Assembly: GCF_030867145.1 (NCBI RefSeq) | Contig: NC_134434.1 | Span: 7,130,001 to 7,194,000, forward strand | From: Opisthocomus hoazin | Taxonomy: Eukaryota > Chordata > Aves > Opisthocomiformes > Opisthocomidae | Direction of reading: 5' to 3' | Length of the DNA: 64,000 nt | Shown: positions 49,816 through 60,600 of the stretch, piece after piece | Layout: every line of letters starts with the position of its first letter | Numbering within the stretch: position 1 is the first letter of the stretch | The notes under the pieces: generated by a model | Seen by the model: the letters and a program-made list of their open reading frames with translations, nothing else | The model's database searches: none | Told to the model about the DNA's origin: nothing | Translations under genes and position numbers: made by a program

Positions 49816-50480
49816 AGGATGGAGAAGTCCTTCCTGGTGGGACAGGGCCATAAAGGAATGAAGAGCTGTTGTTGTGAGCTGCTGTTTTATCTTCCTGCCC
49901 ATTGCATTAAGAAGGAGCACCTTGAAACAACAGCTCCAGTTTATCCTCATCTCTTTTATCCCCTTTTCCAAATCAGAAAAAAAACTAGAGCATTTTTACC
50001 ACTGTTTGCTTTTCCAGTTTCTTTAATTTGGGTAATTGCTTAGTCAATTCTCAAAAATATATTTTCTGTCTTAAAAAAACAGCAGAAATGACAGATCGCC
50101 TTCCTTTCCATCTCAGCTTTGGCACGCGGGTCCCAGATTGTGCATTCTCTCTGCTCGGCACCACACCAGCCTCCCATACTTAATTAATTTCCCTTCGTTT
50201 ATGCAGCCTTGCACTTAAAGAGACAGTGTCCCATTTTGATGGTTTGGCTTTGGCGAGATTGCAAAGGTGTCACTCCTTAAATCCTTTTTTTTTTTTTTTT
50301 AAACTTCCCAGTGTTCTGTGGGGCAAAGATTTGGCATTTTTAAACTCCCGCCACTCCCACTCTTTCTTCCCCCCGTCCCTGTCTCCCTGTTCTGTCGAGC
50401 ACTCAAGATCTAGATCAGGCTCTGTGGAAAGAGAAGGATGCATGGGACCTCGTCTCTTGACTGCCCTTGTGAAAGGGCAG

Positions 50481-50694
50481 CGTGGTTTGGTCTACTCACA
50501 CTCTCAAGTACCTAAATGTCCGAGAGCTACAGCAGCCTACTGGGCTGGATCTTCACGTGGCCGTGCAGGGGTTCAAGGGCTGGTTTTCCTTTATATCAGC
50601 ACAGTTATACCAGGCTCCTCTGTTCCTGACCTCTGCCATCATCAATGACAGCAAAGGCTCTGATCCAAGCACCCCAAGGCATAAGCATCTTTGA
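50481..50694 (+). CDS. Unplaced open segment ending in TGA
   Basis: After an acceptor-like AAAGGGCAG the frame is open for 70 codons to TGA (50692-50694). The text is protein-like in composition, for example LDLHVAVQGFKGWFSFISAQ, followed by APLFLTSAIINDSK. I find no GT donor that would join it in phase with the next candidate exon at 51116. It could be a terminal exon of a short isoform, a pseudo-exon or chance. No family is recognised. Confidence 0.2.
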
Positions 50695-51115
50695 CTCTGG
50701 GAGCAAGCCTCATGCTTGGATTGGCCAGGATGTTCAAGTTTAAAACCCATTATTTTGGTTCTTTATGAAGGTGTTGTTATTCTAGCTCATATCTTTCATT
50801 CCAGATTCAGGATTAAAACGTTTCCTCCCCTTTGTTCTATTTCACCCCACACAACTCAACGGGAAGAACATGCCAGAAGGACTAGTTTTTAAATTATATT
50901 TTTTAAAGCAGATATATTATACATTTTCATTCGTCGTCCCATTTTTCTTTTTTCAAAAGCTCATTGTGTGCTCTGGGTGTTTGTCAGTCAGAGGCAGGGC
51001 TGCCACTGTTAAGTAACATCCCACAAAGGCACATTTTCTGTTTGTCAACAGCTTGCAAGCTCAGCCCTAAATCTTTCTCATTCTTTTCGTCTTCCCTCCC
51101 TCGTGAATCTTGCAG

Positions 51116-51308
51116 CGTCTCCCAGCTCCTTACAGGGAGCTCCTGCCCTGTCCCGACGTGGATGCACAGCTCTGCCCGCCTAAGATAGTAAATGCTACTG
51201 GGAATGGAGAAGACTGGCTGCGAGCTTTTCCCTGTGTCTTGCAAACCTTGGTGAAATGGACATTACAACAGCTGCAAGTGATATTTTGCACCTCCTACAA
51301 AGATTTGA
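51116..51308 (+). CDS. Candidate exon 2 of the unidentified gene
   Basis: The exon is preceded by one of the best polypyrimidine acceptors in the window (TCTTCCCTCCCTCGTGAATCTTGCAG). It is open for 64 codons and ends at TTTGA|GTAAAG, phase 1. Visible text includes YRELLPCPDVDAQLCPPK near the start and VKWTLQQLQVIFCTSYKDL at the end. The second half looks like an amphipathic helix. The other two frames stop within about 70 bases of the acceptor. The donor is fair rather than strong. Phase 1 fits the 51649 exon, where the split codon reads Asn. Confidence 0.4.
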
Positions 51309-51648
51309 GTAAAGGCTCCTATCACCTTAGAGGGACTCTAAATTCTTCCAGTAGTCTGCTTGTTTTGCTGCAACTGGAAGCAAAAGTGCCAAAGCAGATC
51401 AGATTTGGCTGCTCCTGTGCTTTTTCTCTCTGGACACACTGGGTAGCCTGATCTCACGAGAGATATGTAGTTGAGTTTTCAGACCTTCGAGGTTTTTACT
51501 GTTTGGAGAAGTATCAAACTTACCCAAGTGAACTGAAACTTTGTGGCTTGAGGAGGACTCTCTAAGAACAAGCTGCTGTGTTTTTTTTTAAAAACTCAGT
51601 AAAGAGAATCTGCTGAGACCAAAAATGTTTTCTACTCTCCATGCACAG

Positions 51649-51794
51649 ATCCTCAAGCATTCAGAGATGTCTTCCAGCACGGCATTCAGCTGTCCCAAGC
51701 TTCTAGGAAGCTTGGGGGTGAAGGCTACCCTGGACAAATGGACATTGCAGCTCTACTGTATGGGCTCTCCGAGTCCCATGGAGACCAGCGACAA
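51649..51794 (+). CDS. Candidate exon 3 of the unidentified gene
   Basis: The acceptor TTTTCTACTCTCCATGCACAG is strong. After the two split bases the frame encodes 48 residues with no Cys or Trp, for example AFRDVFQHGIQLSQASRKL and MDIAALLYGLSESHGDQ, unlike chance translation. The proposed donor CGACAA|GTGTCT is weak. If it is not used, the frame reads on 12 codons to TAG at 51831-51833, which would make this a terminal exon of a shorter isoform. A perfect 10-base inverted repeat (51694-51716) lies inside the exon. Confidence 0.4.
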
Positions 51795-52459
51795 GTGTCT
51801 GCAAACTCCTACCTCCTATTTTCAGTAGAATAGACCATCTACTTAAAAGAGCAAAAGTTGGCAGAGGTCAAGCCTGGTGCCCAAGGCTCGCAACCCCACT
51901 AAATTCAATCAGGCAAAATAGTCTCTAGTCAGAACTTATCTCCTCCTAAAATAAAACATACAGTAGAAGAAGAAACAAATTGCTTGACACCTCATTAGCA
52001 ATTGTAAGCAGACTCCATTTTCACTCCAGGGTCTCATTGGAGTGATTTGTGAGGCAGCTTTTCCCTCCCTCTGCCTACCCCCTTAATGGCCCGCATTTTG
52101 AAGGAGTTGGAGGCAACACAAGAACAACAGTGATTATTTGTGTTCTTCTGGGACGCCTGTCCTGCTGTCTGCTGCTGGAGTGCCCCTCTACCTGGTGTTG
52201 TTTCTGGAACCTGAAGCCCGTTTCACATTGCTTCTGTGCATGTGTGTGGTTGATTGTTAAGAGGACACAGTTGGCCTGGAACAAGATAACCAAAGCTCCT
52301 ATGTCCTCTCAGAGCTAAAATGTTGATTAAAGTAACCAGCTGACTGGACACTTGATGGAGGAGACTGTACTGCTAAGCACAAATGCGTGGGTGTTGGGTG
52401 AACGTTGTTGCTTCAGGGCTTGAGATATGTTGTTGGCTGACTGTGTTCTCATGCTACAG

Positions 52460-52504
52460 AAGAGCACCGCCCAAAAGATGAAAGAAAAGGAAAAAAATCC
52501 TCCT
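52460..52504 (+). CDS. Candidate exon 4 (small, Lys-rich)
   Basis: This is a 45-base segment between a good acceptor (GTGTTCTCATGCTACAG) and a good donor (CCTCCT|GTAAGG), phase 0 on both sides. It encodes KSTAQKMKEKEKNPP, a charged linker. Because it is short and A-rich, coding status cannot be judged from composition. The support is the pair of splice sites and the matching phase. Skipping it would keep the frame. Confidence 0.25.
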
Positions 52505-53989
52505 GTAAGGATCAATTTGTTCTTTCTTAATTAAAAGTCCAGCCTTGTCACAGTTTGATCCCACCACACTTGCTCCACAGTTTTGCCTTCTCATCTTGGC
52601 TTGGAAAGCAATTTAATTTCAATTTCAAGACCTTTTTGTTCTTGGTTTTTTTCTTCTAAATCCACCATCCACCCACCCACCACAGCAGGACATGTCTCTC
52701 AGGAAACCGGTTCCATGCTCAGTAATAATTTTTGAAATGTAAGCACATCAAAAAGGACTTGGACAAACACAGTAAGACTTTTGAGGGAACTATTTGTTGT
52801 TGTGTTGGGATTTTTTTTTTTGGTCTGCATGCCCATTTTTCAAATCCACACACATAAGCAGATAACTTATCTTGGGCAGCAGCAATGAGTCCTCAGAAAC
52901 GAGCGGAAAGGCAGTGATTTGGGATCCCAGCCCCGAGGGAACATTCCTGCTATAAGGCAGCAGTGTAGGAGCCAGATTGCAATTCTTTCTGGGATTTAAC
53001 ATTTTTCTCAATTGCCAGGTAGCTGTCCTGCCAGGGAAAAGAAACATGTTACTGTATACTTTTGTCTTGAACTGACTCAGAAGTAGAATGGAACAAAACA
53101 GGACTAAAAAAGAGAAAAAAAAATCTCATTTGTCTTCTAGTCTTGTCATCTTCTTTCATTGAAGTCTCATTTTAAATTTTCCAAAACATCTTTCATAAAA
53201 AAAAAAATAATTCCTCTACTTCCCACATCAGAAAATAAAAAAGGTGGTTTTCTTAACAAAGTAGACACAGTCTGCCAGTTGCACAATACTTTTGTCCTTC
53301 AAGCAAAAATGTGATACTGAAACCAGTGTTCGTGATTACAGGTCATCATTTTAATGAAGCCATCAGCCTGTAAGGCTCAAACCGTGACCTTACTGCTCTT
53401 CAGCAACTTCTTTAGTTGTTTATAGTCTTCTTTTTCAGCGATGCATCCCAAGATTCTTCCCTGATAATTTGATTTTATTTTTTTCATTTCATTATACCGT
53501 ATTTAATTCTTCCTTTCAGAAAAATATACAAATGTTAGGCAGCTTAACCTTGCAAATAGGAATGAATTTTTACTGATAAAAAGAAAAAAAACCTAGAAAA
53601 ACCAGACAAACACCTATCTATTTGAATTCCTTTCCCTCATTCCTTTCATGTAACAATATTTCATCTTGGCTGACTTCAGCCATTTAACCCAGACAGGCCG
53701 AGCCACTCTCCAGAGATCCCTCGCCCTCCCCGCTGACTGTGGAACAACCATAGACAACTGGTTTAGACTAGACTCCTCACATTTGGCACTGTGGAAAGGA
53801 GGCTGAAATTAAAATGATATCTGATGAAATTCTGTTTGAGAGGGGAAAAAATGTTGCTATCGATTTTCTCTAACATTTTTTTAATGGAAGAGCAGAGTGC
53901 CATTGGTTGTGATAAAAGGGGTACTGTATGACGACCAGGCTAAGAGAGGGCAGCTCCGAGCTGAATCAACAGCTAGTCAAAGGCTGGTA

Positions 53990-54230
53990 CAGTAGCAAAA
54001 CCAGCAATGCCATGAACATATTATCCAGGGATCTCAGGCAAATGCGTGTTGTATTGGATACATACTGTTGAATGTAAATCCATAGTGCTGAAATACTGTA
54101 TATTTATTATGCAAGCCAAAGCTGAAGACAGTTTCTGTTTGATGGACTCCCGGTGATGAATGGATTGTTTCATTCGAGTAAATGAACTGTCAGAAACAAT
54201 GGCTACACAGTACAATTTCTCTCCCTGTCC
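53990..54230. promoter_or_regulatory. Putative intronic conserved non-coding element
   Basis: CATGAACATATTATCC, GTGTTGTATTGGATACATACTGTTGAATG, CTGTATATTTATTATGCAAG and GTTTCATTCGAGTAAATGAAC (a near-palindrome) are clustered in the proposed intron before the 54284 exon. They have enhancer-like motif content without an open frame. Confidence 0.2.
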
Positions 54231-54283
54231 CCAACGGGCAGGAAAGCTCTGCAGCCAAAATAAAGTTGTATTTTTTTGTTAAG

Positions 54284-54406
54284 TCTAGTGAGATGGCAGG
54301 CTTGGGTAGAAAATTCAGAGGAATGAATATGGATAGTTTGACCTTAAAAAAGCCCACCACTCTGCTAAAATCATCTGTGTTGTGGGTGAATTTGTTTCAT
54401 ACTGAA
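54284..54406 (+). CDS. Candidate exon 5 of the unidentified gene
   Basis: The acceptor is GTATTTTTTTGTTAAG; an alternative acceptor TCTAG lies 5 bases on. The 41 open codons end at ACTGAA|GTGAGA, phase 0. Text includes MAGLGRKFRGMNMDSLTLKK and SSVLWVNLFHTE. A stronger-looking donor, ATAAAG|GTAAGT, lies 11 bases further at 54417, but using it would include an in-frame TAA. Alternative use of the two donors could therefore switch the product off. Confidence 0.4.
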
Positions 54407-54620
54407 GTGAGATAAAGGTAAGTTTCTGTCTATGCAAGACACTAGAAGTCCTCACGCTGGTTAGGGTCTGAAGTAGGTGTTTGGGAGAGTCCCGCTGCTG
54501 CCAGAGATAAAGCGAAGGGGTAAACTGGGTCCTTGGCATGTCCCTGCCTTCTCCTGCACAACAGGAGCTTAGGACCCATGATCAGGCCAGGAGAAAGAAG
54601 TCTCCCTGCTCATCTGGCAG

Positions 54621-54719
54621 AAATATGTGGTACTCCCACAGGACTTTGATCGTAACACATGTTTGAAATTGTGGAAGGATGAATCCCTCTGCGATCAGAA
54701 GAGGGAGCAGCTAAGCAGT
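54621..54719 (+). CDS. Candidate exon 6 of the unidentified gene
   Basis: The acceptor CCTGCTCATCTGGCAG is good. The 33 codons are phase 0 on both sides and end at AGCAGT|GTGAGC. The text begins KYVVLPQDFDRNTC and continues LKLWKDESLCDQKREQLSS, mixed charge with few rare residues. A CpG-containing codon (CGT) and TGCGAT are kept. It lies 214 bases after the previous candidate exon. No domain is recognised. Confidence 0.45.
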
Positions 54720-55196
54720 GTGAGCTACTGTGCTGGCCAGGGGAAGGGTCAATTAGAAGTCTGGAAACAGCCTGCAAGATGTGGAAGAGGCAAGCAAGCT
54801 TTCCAGCTGTGTGGTCTGTCCAGCAGTTCATTTCCAAGGGGTGGGAGAGATGGAGACCAGACCTACTACACATTCCCTGCTCAGCCTTCAGGCCACTCTT
54901 CTGAGGTGCCTCCACCAAGTGTCTGTAGCTACAGGACTTCACTCCATGAGTCCCTGTGGCTCTTTACTAGAATTGTCCTTAACTTTTCTTCCTTTGTAGC
55001 TCTGCACTTAATGGTGGTTTTATGCCCAGACATTCAAAACACTGCTCATGTAAATTCCTTTACGTTTCAGATGCTCGCTCTTTTTTTTGACCGAGTTCTC
55101 CTTTCTGGATCCCGGGGCCATCTCAGCTGGCTTTCTTGAGGACTAGGGACCCCAGCACTGCCCAGGCTCTCAGGAGACCCCAGCCATCCCTGCCAG

Positions 55197-55304
55197 GAGA
55201 CACGGAGTACGCGCAGGAATACTGACGAGGACACAGCAGTAATTAGCCATTGGCAACAGCAGATCATGCTGCACCAAGTTACCCAGGTCTCTGAGCAGGA
55301 AAAA
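55197..55304 (+). CDS. Candidate exon 7 of the unidentified gene
   Basis: The donor GAAAAA|GTGAGT is close to consensus. The acceptor (CCATCCCTGCCAG) is acceptable but not certain; starts at 55174 or 55217 are alternatives that break phase with the previous exon. The 36 codons keep several CpGs (ACG, CGC, GAC GAG) and encode text such as TDEDTAVISHWQQQIMLHQ then VTQVSEQEK, a probable helix. Only a 111-base intron separates it from the next exon. Confidence 0.45.
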
Positions 55305-55415
55305 GTGAGTTCGACAAACATTATACTACATAACTGACTGTAACATTACATCATTGACTATGATAAATGATAAGAAAATGAGGGCTGGATTTCTTTTCAT
55401 TTCATTTTTTCACAG

Positions 55416-55507
55416 ATTCATAAGCGGAAACACGCTGTGAAGTCAGTCCTGAATGAAATCTTCTCCGCTGAAATATATTCGGAGGCAAAGTGCTCTCTCA
55501 AGGAGTG
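55416..55507 (+). CDS. Candidate exon 8 of the unidentified gene
   Basis: The acceptor is excellent (TTTCTTTTCATTTCATTTTTTCACAG). The frame is unique: the other two stop within 25 bases. It encodes IHKRKHAVKSVLNEIF and SAEIYSEAKCSLKE, an amphipathic helix-like segment, and ends GAGTG|GTGAGG with a split Trp codon completed by the next exon. A second donor, ACAAG|GTGAGC at 55547, would retain an in-frame TGA. CpG-containing codons CGG, ACG and TCG are present. Confidence 0.5.
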
Positions 55508-55803
55508 GTGAGGCAGAGAAACCCTGCGCTGTGTGCACATGTACAAGGTGAGCATTGGTATTAAACAAAGCCTTTGAAAGAAAATAGAAAGGACATTGCA
55601 GACTGCAGGTGGGTTGAGATAGCTGCGAAAGCGAAATGTCCTTGGAAGCAGCTTTTTGCAGCTCAGGGTATAAGGGGCCGCACTGTGTAATTTCCCGAAT
55701 ATTTTTATTATTTAGTAGTCCCTTTCTGAAATAATTTCCTGGACATCTCTTTATCTAAGAGGAAAAATAAAATCTAAGAGCAATTCAGGTTTTTGCTTTC
55801 AAG

Positions 55804-55890
55804 GAACCAGTTTCTGAATACGGTGTACCAAGAAGAGGGCTCTTTCAAACCGATTCCCTCTCTTCGTAAAGGACCGGTCTTACATTTGCT
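55804..55890 (+). CDS. Candidate exon 9 of the unidentified gene
   Basis: The acceptor GTTTTTGCTTTCAAG is good and the donor TTTGCT|GTAAGA is near consensus. The first G completes the Trp codon split by the previous exon. The text is NQFLNTVYQEEGSFKPIP then SLRKGPVLHL. CpG codons ACG, CCG and CGT are retained. It ends in phase 2, which requires the next exon to supply one base; the 56937 exon does, giving Leu. Confidence 0.5.
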
Positions 55891-56936
55891 GTAAGACAGA
55901 CAGCAAACACCACACCAGGTAGCAAATTTCCGTATCTTGTGCAGAGCTTCCACCAGTGCTTATTGTAACAAGGGATGGTTTTTATTTACACTAACAAATT
56001 GCCGGTCCGTTTAGAAAATAATGTCAAATTAAATCCTGTTGTAATTTCTCAGTAAAATAGTTTGTTTGCACCATTTGTCCAGAAAGTCTGGACTTTTAGT
56101 TTATAAGCTGGAATCCTCCCCATGTCAAGACAAAATAACATGCAAGAATGGCAGTGGGAATAATGACAGATTTTCCTATCTCTGCCCTGTGTCCTTCAGC
56201 CAGATTTTGTCTCCTGCAAAATTAACAAGCAAAAATCAGTCTGTGAAAGCATACAGAAAGAAGCCTGATTTGAGTACTCCTAGGTCACAGAGTTTAATAC
56301 ACTTTCAGTTGTCACATTCAGAGTTTTTTTACTGGCTCCGGCTGCCTCCGCACCAGCTCTGCTTCGGGCTGTCACGCACCAACCGTTATCTGGGATCAGC
56401 GAGTTTTCTCCCTCCTCCTCACACAGTGAGCTGTGCACATCTCTTTCCTTTCTGCTCAGCTTCTAGAAAGGAGAATTTCTGTCTGCTGCAAATTGACAGT
56501 CCTGTTTTCTCTCTAGGTGTACTGCTGAGTAGTGGGTTTCTGGCCATCAGGGCAGACCAGTTGTGCTTTGTCTGTATATCCTATAGGCTTGCTGTGATTA
56601 AGGAAAGGTGGAGGGGAGCCTGGTGTGCCTGGAAAACATGGACTGAAAGCAAGCAGCTGATAACTAATTTTAGAGGAAAAACGTGACCTCAATATGTTAC
56701 CTATCCGTTCATGATGCAAGTTTCAGTGGCAAAAATCAGTTTCAGGGTTAAAAAACCACACCTCTTGGTCCTGTATGGCTTAAAAGCAATCTAAAGATTA
56801 TACGAGTCATTGTTATTAGATGCCAGTTAGCATGAACTTGATATTACTCAGCAGAGTCCGTCTATTGGTGAGCAGTTTTTGGCATTGACTGACAGATTCG
56901 TTCCCAAAATTGATATCAGACAGTGCTGTCCTGCAG

Positions 56937-57114
56937 CCCTGAGAACACGCCCTGCAGCAAGACGGTATCCTCCCGGCTGCATCGTGCAAATGGGCTCACA
57001 CAAACTCTCTCCAGCTCCAGGACGAGCCTAAGCACGATCCTGAGCCCTGACGTCGCTGCTCCTGGACCTGCATGTGAACTCACAGCGTCCCAGCATTCAT
57101 CCAAGAGACTGTGA
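56937..57114 (+). CDS. Candidate last exon of the unidentified gene
   Basis: The acceptor GTGCTGTCCTGCAG is followed by one base that completes the split Leu codon, then 58 codons to TGA at 57112-57114. The frame retains many CpG-containing codons (four ACG, CGG, CGT, GCG) in a window otherwise poor in CpG, a sign of coding constraint. The C-terminal region is Ser/Thr-rich, for example NGLTQTLSSSRTSLSTILSP, and ends SQHSSKRL. An alternative next exon at 56083 also fits the phase, but its text is less protein-like. Confidence 0.45.
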
Positions 57115-57681
57115 AGGGTCTGTTAGCTCAGGGGAGAGGGACCTGAGCCACCAGTTATTCCCCAAGGTAGCTTCATCATAGAGTCTACTGGTGTAAATCA
57201 AGGCTGTCTGACCTTAAGCATGGGCAGGTACAAGCAGAGAGCTCTGTAGACTGGAAAATACGCTGGTGGCTGGAAATGCTTTTTTCTGCCAGCAGTTTGA
57301 GTTTCCTGTTTGTGCCAGCACCCAGGCTGAGGTGGGACTTTTCGAGCTGCTCCTTTAAGTCAAACATCAGGAAAGAGGGATCAAGAAGACAAACGAAGAA
57401 AGCAAACAAAGAAGGGCAGTTTCTAAGAAACCCTGGAGATTTATGGCCTCCCCACCTGATCCCATGCCAAGTTTATTTGATCTTCATCCATCACTGCCAA
57501 AGGGGAGAGTCCGGATGGACCGCACTCCCACCTGACGTCTGCCCTGCCTGTTTTTTCCAAGCGCAGCTGAATCAGACCAGCTCTTCAGGTCACACATGAG
57601 CTGGTGCTGCTTATAAACACGCTGCTTCACTAGTGATTTAATGAGCGTTAGGCTTCACCCTGTCTGCGGTAGGAAAATAAA
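57115..57681 (+). terminator. Predicted 3' UTR with AATAAA at 57676-57681
   Basis: Following the TGA, no further exon signal in phase is needed. The first AATAAA lies 560 bases downstream and is followed by a GT-containing stretch (GGAATAGGTGTGG). It would end the transcript near 57,700. Confidence 0.3.
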
Positions 57682-60600
57682 AGACGAAAAAGCTGAAACA
57701 TGTAGCAGGACATGAAGCGGATGCCTCTGGAATAGGTGTGGAGGACCGAGGTGCTTTCAGCCCGTACCTTCAGAAACGAAGCGCTGTGGTCAAGTGGCCC
57801 AGCTGGGGATACACCACTTAGAAACAGATTGCTGCGTAAGCAAGCTTCACATCGCTGAGCCAAGCCAGACCGAGGACCTCCTGGGGACGGCTCTCCTTTG
57901 GTGGCACGCAATGCAAACACCACACCAAGTTGTTTCAAACCCAAGTACTGTTGTAGAACTTATCCTCTCCACAGTAGACTGGTTTTGCATAGTTATAGGC
58001 CCAGACACCTTCCACCTTCTGCTCCGTATCCCGGAGGAGACACTTCTGCTGACTGACTGGGCAGCTGAAGCTGCATGCCACATTTCCAGCAGCGACACGA
58101 AAACATCTGCCAGGGGTGCAGAGACCTGGCAAGGGAACAGGCTCTGTAGCACTCCCCGAGCCATTGTGTTCTTGATCAGGACAAGCTGTGTATGTGTTAC
58201 CGAAAACCCCAAACCTTGATGACAAACTTTATGTTGTTTGAGGAAAGGAGAGGGGCAAGTCCTACCTCTGTTTCAACTCTTTTTTTAGTTTTCAACAGTC
58301 TGCAGTTCTTGCCTGCTTGTTTGGCTGAAGTTGGGGCTGACTGTATCAGCCAATATTTGTACTGAGTCTAAGAATGTCGCTGCTTGGCTCTCAGCAGTAA
58401 TAATCCCGTTTTTTTCATTTGTTTTGTGCCTATGACATTTGCAGAACAAGAAGAACTGTTACAGTAGACTTTGTCTCAATTACAGTTATCACTTCAGTAA
58501 GACACTCACATGACAGCAGGCATTCTCTCCCATTCAGGACCCTTCAGACTTCAGAGAGTTTTTTTAAAAAACAGAGAAGAGTCTTGCTCTTAAGAGACCA
58601 TTACAGTTGTTTCAGCTGACTTTTTGCATAACTAAAGTGGTGACATGGGAAATTTTAGGGGAGACAGAAAATAAGGAAGCCCCAGAAGACCTGCACCCAG
58701 AAATAGGCTGGAAACATGTGCATGGTACAGCACCCGCTTTCCTTTCCAAAGCCAGAAGCCAGCAGACTCTTTTAGATAATGATTCTTCAATTCAGAGCTG
58801 CTGTGTTCTGCCCAGGGCTTGATTAAATATTGTATCCCTGTGTGAAAGAGCTGAGAGAATGCCCGTTTGTGTGCACTGGTGTCTAAATATTTGCCTGTGA
58901 TCTGCACTATGCTCAAGTAATCCAGGGAACCGAGGGGAGCTGCCAAGCCAGCATACTCCAACCCTTTGCAAAAAGCCACACAGCCGTTTGCCAGCGTGGG
59001 ACAAGCACGCAGCCTGCAGTGGCAGGCACTGGAGGTGAAGCTGCTCCCTCCCTGCTAGCAGCCACAGGTAGGGCTTAACTGTCTTCTCGCTTCCAGAGAT
59101 GGTTCCTCCTCCTCTGACCGAAAACAAATCCCTTGTGCAAGCAGTGCTAAAGGCAAAGCAAAGCATGGAGCACCCATCTAGCTCACTGTGGACACAACAG
59201 TGGCTGCAGTTTTCTTCATAGCACTTCCAAAGCTTAGCGGTAGCAGTGGCATTTCACCAGTGGGGAGAAGAGCACAGCGAGGCAGACTCTGTCCTGCTCC
59301 ACACTCACCATCCTGGCTTTGCAGGACATTACGTCCCAACTCTGGAGTTCTCCTCCTGTTCCTCTTATCCTCCTCGATAAGAAGAGCTTCTCCGTGCTGC
59401 AGACTCGAGGTTTCAGCAGCAGACGCAGCTGCAGGACTCGCTGGCTCATGCGAGCAAGCAGGCAGATCCAGCCCTTGCCAATGCCCAGCTGTGCACGCCT
59501 GCCGTGCACACACTTGAGCGCACTGCAGATGCCTTCTCAGGGTGTTTGTTTGTTTGTTCTCCTGGGGGAGGCTGAGAGGAGAGCTGTGCTGAGGCTTTGC
59601 TTCCCAGAAAAGAAAGAGCAAAGCTCCAATGAACGAGGAGGAGACAGGATGCAGCATCCTGCGATGGCTTGGAAGGCTCTGCCCTCCGGAGAGAGCCTGA
59701 AACCTCTTGTCTCCGAGACACAAAGCCTAAAGAGATCTCTTATTGTTGGAGGAGACATCAGAGCCCACGGGCACCCCCTTTCCCTCCCCTGCTGCTGCTG
59801 GTTTCCTGACCCAAACCACCCTGCTGTGACCTATGGCGGGAGGTGCCAGGGGGATGAGAGCTTCCTCGTAAGGGTTAAATCCGAGGGACGTGGTGCAAGT
59901 CTGGCAGGGACGCAGGCTTCTGGCTGCCACATGGCTGAAAAGCCACCACAGGGGAAGCTCCAGCGACAGCCTGAGCTGACCCAAGGTGGAGATGCCGCAT
60001 GGCTCTTGTTATTGCTCCCCACTCTCTCGCACATGCACAAGAAAACGCAGTATCTATCTTGCTTCCTCTTACTGTTCTCTTGCTTTTTACACTGAGGGCT
60101 GCTTTCCCTCTTAATTGGGACAGTTTCCAGCCCTAATTCTTCTCATCTCTCCCCACTCTTTTAGCTCCTGGTAGCTTAAAGGCTACTGGCCTCCCAGTTG
60201 CGCTTAGCTTGGCACAGAGCTGCAGAGCTCCAGTGGGGTTTAGACATTCAGCGAGCCCCTCGAGGGCTGTCCCGGCTGACGCTGAGTCCCGTGGGGTCAT
60301 AACATGTCCCTGTAGTCACCCGGCGGCAAAGCCAGCAGCTGAGAGCCTGTTGGCAGGGCAAGCAGCCTTGGTGCCAGCACCCTGGCTGCCGGTGGGAAAG
60401 GGCGGGGGAATCGTTGGAAACTGAGAACCTTTTAAAACCAGCCCTCCTGACATATAGCTAGTGGAAATATCCCTTCATCTGACCCTGAAGGACCACCCAG
60501 GGGTTACTTAATCCTACAGTCCATCTTCTGAAAACCCACTGTAACAAGGTGTGTTAACCTCTGAGGTAGATTCGCAATTGCGGCCAGGGCTAATGACTGC

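Larger units (their letters stand above)
49520..57114 (+). other. Unidentified multi-exon protein-coding gene (prediction)
   Basis: This is an assembled view of the exon entries below. Nine open segments (51116 to 57114), plus a possible first exon in the CpG island, have AG acceptors and GT donors whose phases agree at every junction. Translation gives about 356 residues, or about 379 with the first exon. The predicted protein is hydrophilic, without signal peptide or membrane span. It has helical, Leu-rich text in exons 2-3 and becomes Lys/Glu/Gln-rich in the middle and Ser/Thr-rich at the C-terminus. I do not recognise a family. A small axonemal or testis-type protein would fit the composition, but that is a guess. 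The weakest points are the donor of the 51649 exon and the first exon. Confidence 0.45.

Noticed and set aside
56083-56425. Alternative exon after 55890 (acceptor at 56082, donor ACA|GTGAGC)
   Set aside because: The phase fits, but the text becomes Cys/Phe/Leu-rich and irregular. The 56937 exon fits the same phase with better composition and CpG retention. It remains a possible isoform.
57847-58225. Overlapping minus-strand frames with Cys-rich text
   Set aside because: The plus strand is also open for 141 codons here. There is no matching splice pair and no recognised family.
58926-59221. Two exon-like segments with splice borders
   Set aside because: The implied intron is only 29-62 bases, two frames look equally protein-like, and the segments lie beyond the predicted end of the gene.
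59319-60095. 258-codon plus-strand open frame
   Set aside because: Several frames on both strands are open over the same GC-rich bases. There is no start context, splice pair or domain, and the composition is like random GC-rich translation.
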